From NCBI RefSeq assembly GCF_000421525.1, contig NZ_ATXE01000004.1, positions 248,001 through 312,000 of the forward strand: a stretch of DNA of 64,000 nt, written 5' to 3'. Made by a program: the position numbers and the translations under genes. Source of the stretch: Aestuariimicrobium kwangyangense DSM 21549 (GTDB taxonomy: Bacteria > Actinomycetota > Actinomycetes > Propionibacteriales > Propionibacteriaceae). Positions within the stretch are counted from its first letter, which is position 1. The number at the start of each line of letters is the position of its first letter. The notes beneath the pieces were generated by a model, which saw nothing but the letters and a program-made list of their open reading frames with translations, was not told the DNA's origin and did no database searches. This document shows, piece after piece, positions 24,520 to 33,528 of this stretch.

Positions 24520-25926
24520 ATGGGGATGGCCACCGACGACGAACTCACCGACCAGATGCTTCGCGGCATTCTGGACGAAGCGGTCGTCGCCTCGAATCGA
24601 CGACGTCGCGCCGAGGCGGACGAGCTGGTCCACGCCCTTCACTTCGCCGAAGCCTGCGCCTCACGTCGGAAGGGGGACGAGGACCGCGAGCGCCGAACGC
24701 GGTTGGCCAGCGATGGCACGCCCGAGGTGCCTGAGTTCTGCCACCTGGAATACGCGGCGCGACTGGGAATGCGTCCGGAGTCGGGATTCTCGGTCATCGC
24801 CATTGCCCTGGACCTGCACCATCGCTTCCCCGAGGTGTGGGATCTCGTCCACCGTCTGAGCATGCCCGTCTGGGTGGCGAAGAAGGTGGCCCACGCCACC
24901 ACCGAATTGCCGCTGGACCAAGCGCGGCGCCTGTCGGCCACGTTGCCGGCCGAGTGGCGACGGCTGTCCCCCACGGCCTTCATCGAGCACGTCAAAGCCT
25001 GCGTACTCATGCTCCAGGCCCCGCGCGAGGTGGCGGCCGGCGACCAGGAGTTGGCGAGTCGCGGCGTCGCCTTCGTCCAGAATCAGCACACGACCGAGCT
25101 GCACGCGCGACTCTCGAAGGCCGACGCTGCCTTCCTGGACGCACAGCTCAACAGGTTGGCGACCGAACTTGGACGCGCCGGCGACACCAGCAGTCGAGCG
25201 GTGCGACTCTCGAAGTCCTTGGGGCTGCTGGCCACGCCGGCGCGCGCCCTGCAGATCCTTCAGGGCGCGATCGCTGACGAGACCGACGTCCTGCCGTCGG
25301 GGCTCGAGACCGAGGAACAGCGGGAGTGCCCGTCGACAGGCTTCCGGGGTCATCTGTGCGGACAGGTGACAGTTGATCCCGACCGTCTGCTCCCCACGAT
25401 GGAGCTCGTGGTGCACATCGCCCAGGACGCGCTGACGAGCGGGGACTCCGCGGTGGCGCGCACGTCACACTTCGGACCGCAGTCGGCCGCGACCGTGCGA
25501 CAGTGGCTGGGCCACGGCCGGGTCACCGTCCGCCCGGTACTGGACACGGCGTCGGTGCTGCCGTCCAGTGCCTACGAGGTGCCCGGACGGATGCGCGAGT
25601 TGCTCGATCTTCGGAACCCGACCTCAGTGTTCCCCCATTCGACCAGACGATCGAGGCGCCTCGATCAGGATCACACCGTGCCCTATTCGACGAGTGGGCC
25701 TGCGGGGCAGACCCGCCCCGACAACCTGGGGCCACTCACCCGCCGCGAGCATCGAGCCAAGACCCTCGGCGGGTGGCGGGTCACCCAGACGAGTCCCGGG
25801 GTGTTCGAGTGGGAGTCGCCTCTGGGCTATCGCTACATGCGCACTCCGGATCACACCTCCATGGTGAAGGATCCTGATGCACAGTCGTGGGTGGAGCGGA
25901 TGCTGGTGGCGTTGCTGCGGACGTGA
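24520..25926 (+). CDS. HNH endonuclease, DUF222 (13E12 repeat) family
   Basis: This protein of about 468 residues combines an N-terminal DUF222 helical domain (YAARLGMRPESGFSVIAIALDLHHRFPEVW..., HVKACVLMLQ) with a C-terminal HNH nuclease domain. The HNH segment reads LDQDHTVPYST...RPDNLGPLTRREHRAKTLGGW, giving the expected His, Asn and His. The zinc-binding Cys pairs of some relatives are absent. DUF222/HNH genes are highly multiplied in actinobacterial genomes and are thought to be mobile or selfish, although their biological role is unclear. Either ATG 24520 or ATG 24526 may be the start; the latter is better spaced from a GAGG sequence. Confidence 0.85.
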   Translation: MGMATDDELTDQMLRGILDEAVVASNRRRRAEADELVHALHFAEACASRRKGDEDRERRTRLASDGTPEVPEFCHLEYAARLGMRPESGFSVIAIALDLHHRFPEVWDLVHRLSMPVWVAKKVAHATTELPLDQARRLSATLPAEWRRLSPTAFIEHVKACVLMLQAPREVAAGDQELASRGVAFVQNQHTTELHARLSKADAAFLDAQLNRLATELGRAGDTSSRAVRLSKSLGLLATPARALQILQGAIADETDVLPSGLETEEQRECPSTGFRGHLCGQVTVDPDRLLPTMELVVHIAQDALTSGDSAVARTSHFGPQSAATVRQWLGHGRVTVRPVLDTASVLPSSAYEVPGRMRELLDLRNPTSVFPHSTRRSRRLDQDHTVPYSTSGPAGQTRPDNLGPLTRREHRAKTLGGWRVTQTSPGVFEWESPLGYRYMRTPDHTSMVKDPDAQSWVERMLVALLRT

Positions 25927-26019
25927 GTGCGACCCGTTAGGTGAGAAATGGCTCCTCCTTTTCCCATCGTTCGCGCCAGGCGCGTTGGTTCTGACACACC
26001 CACCTGGAACACTGCTGGG

Positions 26020-29000
26020 ATGGACGACAATTCCCGCCCGGAGGGCCTCTATGACGAGCTTGTGACGTCGAAAGTCGAGCGCGATCTCGCCCGGCTTCTG
26101 GGCGGGCACATGAGCGCGGAGTACCGAGAGGTGGGCAACGCTGAGGCACCCGACGCACTGTCACGGCATGTGCAACGGCAGGCGCTCACCGTGTTCAGCC
26201 AACTGAAGGAAGCAGAGCGGATTTCTGCCGCGAATGAGGTGCTTCGCACCCTCAGTGGTGACACCGAACTGCTGCCCGACAAGCTGCAACGCCTGATCGC
26301 CTTGAGGGCTCCAGAACCTGGCTTCAGCAACGAGCCTGTGCTTCCAGTGGGCGAGATGGCATTGCTGACGAACGGCCCAGACGAACCAGCCGTGGGTCAC
26401 GAGATTCGGGGAGAGTTGGCCAGTGCCAACTCGGTCCGACTCATCTGTGCGTTCATCAAGTGGTACGGCTTGCGCACCCTCTCGAAACAATTGGAGCGAA
26501 ACGCTGCACGGGGCATTCCGTTCCGGGTGATCACAACTACTTATCTGGGGTCCACTGACCGCAAGGCACTTGATCAGCTGGTGCGTGAGTTTGGCGCTCA
26601 GGTCAAGGTCCACTATGAGATCGAGCGGACTCGCCTTCACGCCAAGGCGTGGATGTTTGAGCGAAACACTGGTTTCCACACCGCCTACGTGGGAAGCAGC
26701 AACCTCTCCAAGACGGCTCTCCTCGACGGAGTCGAATGGAACGTGCGCCTCACAGAACCTGCGGCACCCGCTCTGCTGCGAAAGTTCGACGCCACCTTCG
26801 AGTCCTACTGGCACGATCCGGCGTTCGAGAGCTACGACCCGGACGTGGACGCGGATCGCTTCGATCAAGCCATAGCCGAAGCGAGCGGACAGCGCTCCGA
26901 CCGAGTGACGATCTCGCTGTCGGGACTCGAAGTGCGCCCCTACCCACATCAGACACAGATCCTGGAGAAGCTGTCTGTGGAGCGGCACGTCTTCGATCGC
27001 CACCGGAACCTGGTGGTCGCGGCGACGGGCACGGGCAAGACCGTCATCGCCGCACTCGACTACCGCCGCTTGGCGCAGGACGCCGGCCGACGCCCAAGCC
27101 TGCTCTTCGTGGCCCACCGGCAAGAGATCCTGCTGCAGGCACAACGCACGTACCGTGAAGTGCTCAACGACCCGAACTTCGGCGAAACCTACGTCGCTGG
27201 TACCAAGCCCGAGACGTGGGCTCACGTCTTCGCGTCTATCCAGAGTCTGAACGCAGGCGCTCTCGCCTCGATGCCCGCCGATGCCTTCGATGTGGTCGTG
27301 ATCGACGAGTTCCATCACGCTGCCGCCGCCAGTTACCGACAGCTGCTGAGCAGGCTGCAACCCATCGAACTACTGGGGCTGACGGCCACGCCAGAGCGAA
27401 CAGATGGCTTCGACGTACGCACGTTCTTCGACGGAAATACTGCTGCCGAAATCCGGTTGTGGGACGCCCTCGAGGCCGAACTCCTCAGCCCCTTTCACTA
27501 CTTCGGCGTCCATGACAACGTCGATCTGAGGACCGTCGAGTGGAAGCGCGGGGCCTACGACCAAGCCAGCCTCGACAGCCTCTTCACCGGCAACGGTGCA
27601 CGAGCCAGACTCGTGCTGAAGGAGCTTGAAGACAAGACTCCAGATCTCGGACGCATGCGCGCCCTCGGGTTCTGTGCGGGCGTGAAGCATGCGGAGTTCA
27701 TGGCCCGAGCCTTCAACGAAGCCGGAGTTCCGTCGGCTGCCGCGACGGGTTCCATGAGCAGTCATGATCGCCGCAAGGTTCTGGACGACCTGTTGGCCCG
27801 TCGCATCAATGTGATCTTCTCTGCGGACCTCTACAACGAGGGCGTGGACCTTCCCGACGTGGATACCGTGATGTTCCTCCGCCCAACCGAGAGCGCCACG
27901 ATATTTCTGCAGCAGCTCGGCCGAGGACTCCGCCGCACCCAGGACAAGGCTGTCCTGACAGTTCTGGACTTTGTGGGCCATCACAGGGCCGAGTTCCGGT
28001 ATGACGAACGCTTCACGGCCATCACGGGCATCCCGCGTGGGCACCTCCGCGCGGAACTCGAGCATGGATTCCCCACATTGCCCTCCGGCTGTCAGATCTT
28101 GCTTGACCGCAAAGCGACGTCCCTGGTGCTGGAGAACCTCAAGCGCCAAGTGGGAGGGAACCGCGCTGCCATGGTGAAGGCGCTGCGCACCAGCACGGCG
28201 GACACACTCAGCCAGTTCCTCGAGGAACAGGGACTGGAACTGTCGGACGTTATCCGGAAGGGGCAGAGTGGGCCCCCCGGATGGACTGTCCTGCAACGGG
28301 ACGCGGGGCGTGAACTGCCACTCGGTGGACCTTCAGAGACGTCTCTGCTGGGACGAGTCGGGGCGCTGGCGCATGTGGATGACGCCGACCGCTACGGCGC
28401 GTACCGCCGGATCCTGCAGGGCGACCTCGACTACGCCCAACTGAGTCCGACAGACCAAGCGTTCGCGCGCATGCTGATCTTCACGCTGTGGCCGACGCTG
28501 CCGTTCTCTTCTTACGCCGACGCCTTGGGCAGCCTGCTCCCTGAGCTCAGCTTCCGAAGCGAGGCGGTTGAGGTCCTCAACCACAGTTGGTCCCTGGTGC
28601 AACATGAGGCGCTCCGACTTTCAGGGACGCTGGCCTTCAGTCCGCTGCGCTCGCACGCCAGATACCTTCGAGAGGAACTGCTCTCGGCTCTGGGCCATGC
28701 AACCCCGCAACGTCTGCCCGGGAATTTTCGCGAGGGCGTGGTCTGGATTCCAGAGCTCCAAACGGACGCCTTCCTCATCACGCTGCACAAGGATGAGAAG
28801 CAGTTCTCCCCCACCACCATGTATCGCGACTACGCGCTCGCCCCCGGCATCTTCCACTGGGAGAGCCAGTCGGGTACCTCGATCGCCTCCACCACCGGTC
28901 AGCGTTACATCAACCAAGCTAAGGCAGGGACAAACGTGGTCCTCTTCACCCGCACGTCTGGGGCGAACGAGATGGGTAAGGGTGCACCCTATACATGCTT

Positions 29001-29115
29001 GGGGACCGCCGAATACGTCTCCCACAAGGGTGAGAAGCCCATCGCGATCACCTATCACCTGGACCGCGGAATGCCCGCGGATGTGTTCCGCGAGGCATCA
29101 GTCACCGCATCGTGA
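26020..29115 (+). CDS. PLD nuclease-like / SF2 helicase / DUF3427 protein
   Basis: This three-part protein has 1,031 residues. Residues about 120-290 form a phospholipase-D-like domain with a single HxK motif (His207, Lys209 in RLHAKAWMFE) and the following GSSNLS. Residues about 310-660 form an SF2 helicase with Walker A ATGTGKT near 340, DEFH near 429, TATPER near 453 and arginine-finger motif QLGRGLRRT near 633. The C-terminal 330 residues match DUF3427. It probably acts on nucleic acid with ATP hydrolysis; a nuclease role needs a second HxK motif from a dimer. Its base composition is visibly less GC-rich than its neighbours, with many AAG/GAA/TTC-type codons, suggesting transfer. The ATG at 26020 follows a CTGGG sequence. 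Confidence 0.87.
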   Translation: MDDNSRPEGLYDELVTSKVERDLARLLGGHMSAEYREVGNAEAPDALSRHVQRQALTVFSQLKEAERISAANEVLRTLSGDTELLPDKLQRLIALRAPEPGFSNEPVLPVGEMALLTNGPDEPAVGHEIRGELASANSVRLICAFIKWYGLRTLSKQLERNAARGIPFRVITTTYLGSTDRKALDQLVREFGAQVKVHYEIERTRLHAKAWMFERNTGFHTAYVGSSNLSKTALLDGVEWNVRLTEPAAPALLRKFDATFESYWHDPAFESYDPDVDADRFDQAIAEASGQRSDRVTISLSGLEVRPYPHQTQILEKLSVERHVFDRHRNLVVAATGTGKTVIAALDYRRLAQDAGRRPSLLFVAHRQEILLQAQRTYREVLNDPNFGETYVAGTKPETWAHVFASIQSLNAGALASMPADAFDVVVIDEFHHAAAASYRQLLSRLQPIELLGLTATPERTDGFDVRTFFDGNTAAEIRLWDALEAELLSPFHYFGVHDNVDLRTVEWKRGAYDQASLDSLFTGNGARARLVLKELEDKTPDLGRMRALGFCAGVKHAEFMARAFNEAGVPSAAATGSMSSHDRRKVLDDLLARRINVIFSADLYNEGVDLPDVDTVMFLRPTESATIFLQQLGRGLRRTQDKAVLTVLDFVGHHRAEFRYDERFTAITGIPRGHLRAELEHGFPTLPSGCQILLDRKATSLVLENLKRQVGGNRAAMVKALRTSTADTLSQFLEEQGLELSDVIRKGQSGPPGWTVLQRDAGRELPLGGPSETSLLGRVGALAHVDDADRYGAYRRILQGDLDYAQLSPTDQAFARMLIFTLWPTLPFSSYADALGSLLPELSFRSEAVEVLNHSWSLVQHEALRLSGTLAFSPLRSHARYLREELLSALGHATPQRLPGNFREGVVWIPELQTDAFLITLHKDEKQFSPTTMYRDYALAPGIFHWESQSGTSIASTTGQRYINQAKAGTNVVLFTRTSGANEMGKGAPYTCLGTAEYVSHKGEKPIAITYHLDRGMPADVFREASVTAS

Positions 29116-29222
29116 GAGTCGTGTCCGTTACCAAGCTCTCGCAATGGAGCATGGGCGGAATTTCTACCCCGATGGCGGGCAGCTATCGTTTGCCGTGCCG
29201 CCCTCATCGCATTCGCCCCCGA

Positions 29223-30767
29223 ATGGAATCCCCCATGCGCCCCCTCGCAGGCCTCCTGACCTCCGCACTGCTCAGCCTCGCCCTCCTGGCCCAACCTCTC
29301 CCCGCCGCCGCAACCACTGTCAGCGTCCCTGACATCGAATTGCGCACCTGTGTCAATGACACTCTCGGGCAGGCCGCGAACGCACCCATCACCGACGCAC
29401 AGATGCGCACCCTCACCACCCTCGACTGCTTCGGCGCTTTCTCCAGCATCACCGGACTGCAGTACGCCACCAACCTGGTCACCCTCGACCTGGCATTGGG
29501 CGACCTCTCGGGATCGCTCACGGTGCCGAAGCAGTGGACAAAACTGAAGTCGCTCAGAATGTGGGGCAACCGGCTCACCCAGGTGACCATCCCCGGCACA
29601 CTCACCAGCCTGCGTGAGATCGACCTGTCGTCCAATGACCTCACCTCCTTCACCCTGCCCAACACCTTGGTGCAGGTGCAGCAGATCGACGTGTCGGGCA
29701 ACCACATCGGCAGCCTGCACCAACTCAGCTGGCTGCCCCGCGAGACCCAGGTGTGGGCGTTCGGCCAGGTCGTCGAACTGCCCGCCTGGACCACGGGTAC
29801 CGCCTATCCACTGGTCAGTCGCCGCCGCGACGGCAGCACCACCTCACTCAGCCTCCCAGCCGGTGTCACCCGCACCCCGTCCGGTCTGGTGTACGCGAAG
29901 GCCGGTAGCTACTCGATCAGCTTCAACGGCGACGACGAGACCCACTGGACCACCAGTTTCGACGGGCGGTTCGTGCAGCGGGTGACCACCACCTCGACCA
30001 CCGCACCCAGCGGCGCCAAGGGTGACCACACGGGCGATCGGATCGCCGACGTCTATGCCGTGGACTCCTCCGGCGCCCTGCAGTTCTACCGGGGCAGCAC
30101 CTCGTCCGGTCTCACCTTGGTCGGCTCCCGCGGGAGTGGCTGGTCGGGCATGAGCTACCTGACCCAGGTCGGCGACGTCTCCGGCGACGGGTGGTCCGAT
30201 CTGATCGCCCGCCGCCGCAGCGACAACTCCCTGTGGCTCTACAAGGCGGGGGCGGGTGGCCACATCTCCGGAGCCGTGCAGATCGGACGGAACTGGGGAG
30301 GCATCGACCAGATCGTCCCCGTCGCGAACCTCGCCGGCACCGCCACCCAGTACGTGGTCGGACGACAGGCCTCCACCGGGGCCCTCTACCGCTACACGCT
30401 CACCCCGACGGGCCTGACCGGCATCACCCAGATCGGACGCAACTGGAACGGCATGCGCCAGATCATCGGGTTGGGCGACTTCACCGGAGACGGACGAGCC
30501 GATGTTCTTGCCATCCGCACCGATGGCACCCTGTGGGCCTACCAGGGCACCACGCAGGCCACCATCGGTGCGGGCAAACAGGTCGGACGAGGATGGACGG
30601 GATTCCGCCAGGCCTTCTCCGCCGGCGACATCTCCGGCGACGGGCGCCCTGACCTGTTCGGCCAACGCGACGACGGCACCGTGTACGTCTACAACAATCT
30701 GGTCGGCACGTGGTCCTACCCCCGTGTCGTCATGAGCGGCACCCAGGGCTTCCGTCTGCTGGCCTGA
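29223..30767 (+). CDS. Secreted LRR and FG-GAP/VCBS repeat protein (copy 1)
   Basis: This extracellular protein of about 514 residues has a clear signal peptide (LLTSALLSLALLAQPLPAAA). A leucine-rich-repeat part spans about residues 30-190, with an internalin-like cap VPDIELRTCVNDTLG and repeats such as LREIDLSSNDLTSFTLP. The C-terminal half carries FG-GAP/VCBS-type repeats with DxxGDG calcium-binding loops: DHTGDRIADV, DVSGDGWSDLIARR, DFTGDGRADVLAIR and DISGDGRPDLFGQR. Each repeat shares a GR.W.G.. phrase (GRNWGGIDQI, GRNWNGMRQI, GRGWTGFRQA). Its likely role is surface binding or adhesion. The start could also be ATG 29235. The next gene is a paralogue in the same orientation. Confidence 0.8.
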   Translation: MESPMRPLAGLLTSALLSLALLAQPLPAAATTVSVPDIELRTCVNDTLGQAANAPITDAQMRTLTTLDCFGAFSSITGLQYATNLVTLDLALGDLSGSLTVPKQWTKLKSLRMWGNRLTQVTIPGTLTSLREIDLSSNDLTSFTLPNTLVQVQQIDVSGNHIGSLHQLSWLPRETQVWAFGQVVELPAWTTGTAYPLVSRRRDGSTTSLSLPAGVTRTPSGLVYAKAGSYSISFNGDDETHWTTSFDGRFVQRVTTTSTTAPSGAKGDHTGDRIADVYAVDSSGALQFYRGSTSSGLTLVGSRGSGWSGMSYLTQVGDVSGDGWSDLIARRRSDNSLWLYKAGAGGHISGAVQIGRNWGGIDQIVPVANLAGTATQYVVGRQASTGALYRYTLTPTGLTGITQIGRNWNGMRQIIGLGDFTGDGRADVLAIRTDGTLWAYQGTTQATIGAGKQVGRGWTGFRQAFSAGDISGDGRPDLFGQRDDGTVYVYNNLVGTWSYPRVVMSGTQGFRLLA

Positions 30768-30898
30768 AACGTGGTGCGGGCGGTCGTCCCGAACAGCCCA
30801 AGCAACGAGCCGGGAGAGGACCGGCCATTTCTGAGGGCGGACCACCTCAAAGCACGCCCGAGTCTCTTGGTTGCGCCCCCGCGGGTGGAGGATGAGAA

Positions 30899-32491
30899 GT
30901 GAACACAACGTTCGCGATGGAGCGAACCAAGACAGGGGGACGAGCCGTGGCTTCGATGCGAATGATCGGCAGCGCTCTTGCGTTGACTCTGATGCTGGCA
31001 CTGGCTGGCGGACCCATGGCGCGCGCTGAGGGGGGCACGGTCAACATTCCTGACGCTGTCCTGCAGAAGTGCGTGAATGGCAGACTCGGCCAGCCCGCCA
31101 CCTCCTCGGTGACCACAGCCCAGGCGGAGAGCATCACCGTGCTGTCCTGCGGCGCTCCGAACGACCTCACTGGGCTCGAGGCACTGACGGCTCTGCGTGA
31201 TCTCTCGTTCTACAACGTGAACAGTCCGACATTCTCCATCCCAGCCAGCCTGAAGGACCTCCAGGTCTTGGCCATTTACGGGGGCGAGGTCACAGTCGTG
31301 AATCTGCCTTCAACCTTGGCCAAACTCGAAACTCTCACGGTGACCCGGACCTACCTTGGTGGCCTCAGGTTGCCCACGGGGCTGACCTCGCTGAAGACCC
31401 TGTTGCTCAATGAGAACCGCATCTTGGCTGTGGCGGATGTCACCGGGGTGCCTGCCCTCACGGACGTCTGGATGTACGGCCAGACTCCCGCACCCTTCCC
31501 CGACTGGCCACAGCGCACCCCCTACCCATTCCCTTCGACCGATCGGACGGGCCAACCCTTACAGACCACCAATGTCCTCGCTGTTGTCGACGGGAAGAGC
31601 ATCACTTATCAAGAACCGGGTGATTACGCCTACATCCTCGGCGCCAGGACCGGTCGATTCTCCCTGAAGATCACACAGCGCGTCACAGACCCCAAAGCTC
31701 CGCAGTTCACGCCCACGCCCTTCCCCCTCGAATATCACTTGAGGCCCTTTGGAGACCACACGGGCGACGGCGTGTCCGACACGTACGGTATCGATGCCGG
31801 ACAACGCCTGCTGATGTATCCCGGGACGACTGTCGGCCGATTCCAGAACCCCACGGTTGTGGGCACCAACATGGGCGACTTGACGACCCTCACCCAGACG
31901 CCTCGGGCCAGACAGGGCGACGGCGCCCTGATCGCTCGGCGTGCTGTCGACGATGGCTTGTACAGCTATGAGACCAGCATGGGCGGCTACATCGTTCGCA
32001 CCACCAAGATCGGCACGAAGTGGGGTGGTATGGACCTCATCGTGGCGACTAGCCTCCACGTCTACGCCCGTCAGGCAAGCACGGGCGATCTGTTCCTGTT
32101 TGACTACAACCCCAACGCCGAAGACCTGACCAACCGTGGCCGGGTGGGGCGAGGGTGGAGCGCCATCAAGCAGATCGTCGCCATCGACGTTACTGGTGAG
32201 GGAGACGCAGACCTCGTGGCCATCCGCAAGGACGGCACCCTACTGACCTACCGTGTGGCACCCGACGGCACGATCGGAGGCGCCCGAGTGACGGGACGGG
32301 GCTGGAACACCTTCCGACAAGCATGGGTTCCTGGCAATGTCACAACCCTCATGCAGTACACCACCGCCAGAGATGACCTCATGGGGCAATCGTTGACGGG
32401 CAACGTCTATGTTTACGAGAATCGGCTCGGCTCGTGGGGGTACCCCCGGTTGGCCATGACGCGCGCAGCTGGCCTACGCTTGATGGCCTGA
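30899..32491 (+). CDS. Secreted LRR and FG-GAP-like protein (copy 2, degenerate repeats)
   Basis: This 530-residue paralogue of the preceding gene has the same architecture: signal peptide (MIGSALALTLMLALAGGPMARA), LRR cap IPDAVLQKCVNGRLG, LRR part, then C-terminal repeats. The first calcium loop is intact (DHTGDGVSDTYG), but later ones are altered (RQGDGALIARRA, VTGEGDADLVAIR, TARDDLMGQS), so calcium binding is probably reduced. The GTG at 30899 follows a GGAGG ribosome binding site. Codon use is less GC-rich than in copy 1, which suggests faster divergence or separate acquisition followed by tandem placement. The ligand is unknown. Confidence 0.78.
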   Translation: MNTTFAMERTKTGGRAVASMRMIGSALALTLMLALAGGPMARAEGGTVNIPDAVLQKCVNGRLGQPATSSVTTAQAESITVLSCGAPNDLTGLEALTALRDLSFYNVNSPTFSIPASLKDLQVLAIYGGEVTVVNLPSTLAKLETLTVTRTYLGGLRLPTGLTSLKTLLLNENRILAVADVTGVPALTDVWMYGQTPAPFPDWPQRTPYPFPSTDRTGQPLQTTNVLAVVDGKSITYQEPGDYAYILGARTGRFSLKITQRVTDPKAPQFTPTPFPLEYHLRPFGDHTGDGVSDTYGIDAGQRLLMYPGTTVGRFQNPTVVGTNMGDLTTLTQTPRARQGDGALIARRAVDDGLYSYETSMGGYIVRTTKIGTKWGGMDLIVATSLHVYARQASTGDLFLFDYNPNAEDLTNRGRVGRGWSAIKQIVAIDVTGEGDADLVAIRKDGTLLTYRVAPDGTIGGARVTGRGWNTFRQAWVPGNVTTLMQYTTARDDLMGQSLTGNVYVYENRLGSWGYPRLAMTRAAGLRLMA

Positions 32492-32493
32492 TC

Positions 32494-32580
32494 ATGGCCA
32501 GGCCCGACCAGTCGTCCTACTGGGGTCTGCGCGATGGCCAGGTGCTGGTCGACGACGGCACCGGTCCGGTCATTGGTTGA
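32494..32580 (+). CDS. Possible 28-residue peptide or gene remnant
   Basis: A short open frame begins two bases after copy 2 of the LRR/FG-GAP pair and encodes MARPDQSSYWGLRDGQVLVD plus eight residues. It has high-GC codon use like the core genome and no obvious ribosome binding site. It may be a fragment of a lost gene. I do not recognise it. Confidence 0.2.
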   Translation: MARPDQSSYWGLRDGQVLVDDGTGPVIG

Positions 32581-32589
32581 GGTCGAGCC

Positions 32590-33252
32590 TCACTCGTGCG
32601 CCTCATGCGGTGAGCCGACCTTCTTGCTCTCCGACGAGCCGCGCTCCCGCAGGAAGATCGCGAACACCGTCATCGAGGTGACCGCGAGGAACTCCGACTG
32701 CCAGTTCTGCAGGCTGCGGTTCCAGAAGTCCGGTTCGCTCACGTACTTCAGCCACGACCAGGCCTGCATCCCCGCCTCCTCGCGCTGGGCGTTGTAGGCG
32801 GCGTGCCCGGCCACCGACTGGGCGAACCACGATCCCAGGAACAACACACCCATCAGCAACCCCAGCGAGTGCGAGTACAGCCCCAGTCGCCACCCGGCCG
32901 CTCGAGCCCAACGGGGCGAGTCCGGGCCGGCGAACCGGCCGACCTTCTGCTCCTCGTCCGACTCGAAACCCTCGTCCCCGGGCTTCTTCGACTCCGACGA
33001 ACCCTTCTGCACCAGCCAGACCGTCAGCATGATCAACAGGAAGAACTGCAGGTACTCGCTCTGCCAGTTCTCGGCGACGTCGGCGGAGAAGTCCGGCCCG
33101 ACGAGGTAGCTCGCCAGCGGCACCGTGGGGCTGCCACTCATCTGCTGTTCCTGGTTGTAGGCGGCATGTCCCACCAGCGCCTGCCCGACCAGGGTCGCGA
33201 GGAACAGCAGGAAGAAGAACAGGGTCAATCCGTGGTTGCGAAGCCTCTTCAC
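32590..33252 (-). CDS. DUF6766 family membrane protein with internal duplication
   Basis: This 220-residue membrane protein is built from two similar halves. Each half has a hydrophobic helix ending in a GQ/AQ..xGHAAYN motif, then a loop with YLVGPDF or YVSEPDF, then ENWQSEYLQF or QNWQSEFLAV and a second helix, closing with GSSESKK. The first half ends near residue 90 and the second begins near residue 125. The function of DUF6766 is unknown. The start GTG at 33252 overlaps the stop of a one-helix peptide gene, so the two are probably translated together. The repeated HAAYN and GSSESKK signatures suggest a conserved interaction site on both faces. Confidence 0.85.
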   Translation of the reverse strand: MKRLRNHGLTLFFFLLFLATLVGQALVGHAAYNQEQQMSGSPTVPLASYLVGPDFSADVAENWQSEYLQFFLLIMLTVWLVQKGSSESKKPGDEGFESDEEQKVGRFAGPDSPRWARAAGWRLGLYSHSLGLLMGVLFLGSWFAQSVAGHAAYNAQREEAGMQAWSWLKYVSEPDFWNRSLQNWQSEFLAVTSMTVFAIFLRERGSSESKKVGSPHEAHE

Positions 33253-33338
33253 GACACCAGTCCGATCACGATCATCACGACCAACGAGACCACCACGAAC
33301 CCGAGTACGACGCCGAACAACACCTTCACCCTGACCAC
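33249..33338 (-). CDS. Small single-helix membrane peptide
   Basis: This short frame of about 29 residues is almost entirely one hydrophobic helix (VKVLFGVVLGFVVVSLVVMI followed by VIGLVS). Its stop overlaps the start of the DUF6766 gene by four bases (GTGA), which argues for real translation and coupling. Two GTG codons, 33338 and 33329, are possible starts. The frame is open further upstream, but that extension is soluble and unlikely. Function is unknown. Confidence 0.45.
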   Translation of the reverse strand: MVRVKVLFGVVLGFVVVSLVVMIVIGLVS

Positions 33339-33528
33339 CTGACTGTGAGACTCGAGCCTGCCGAGAGACGATCCTGCCGCGGAGAGCCTATGCCCGGTCC
33401 CACCCCGAAGGCTGGAAGATCCCACGATCACGACACCCCGCCCAACCCCGACCTAGGCTCGAAGCTGCCGCCGCACACGCGAGCGGTGGCCGCGCAGCGG
33501 CCCCATCAAGCCTTGTCAGGAGACAGAC

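Noticed and set aside
24520-25926. Homing endonuclease or intein
   Set aside because: The HNH gene is a free-standing DUF222 protein; it does not interrupt another gene and has no splice motifs.
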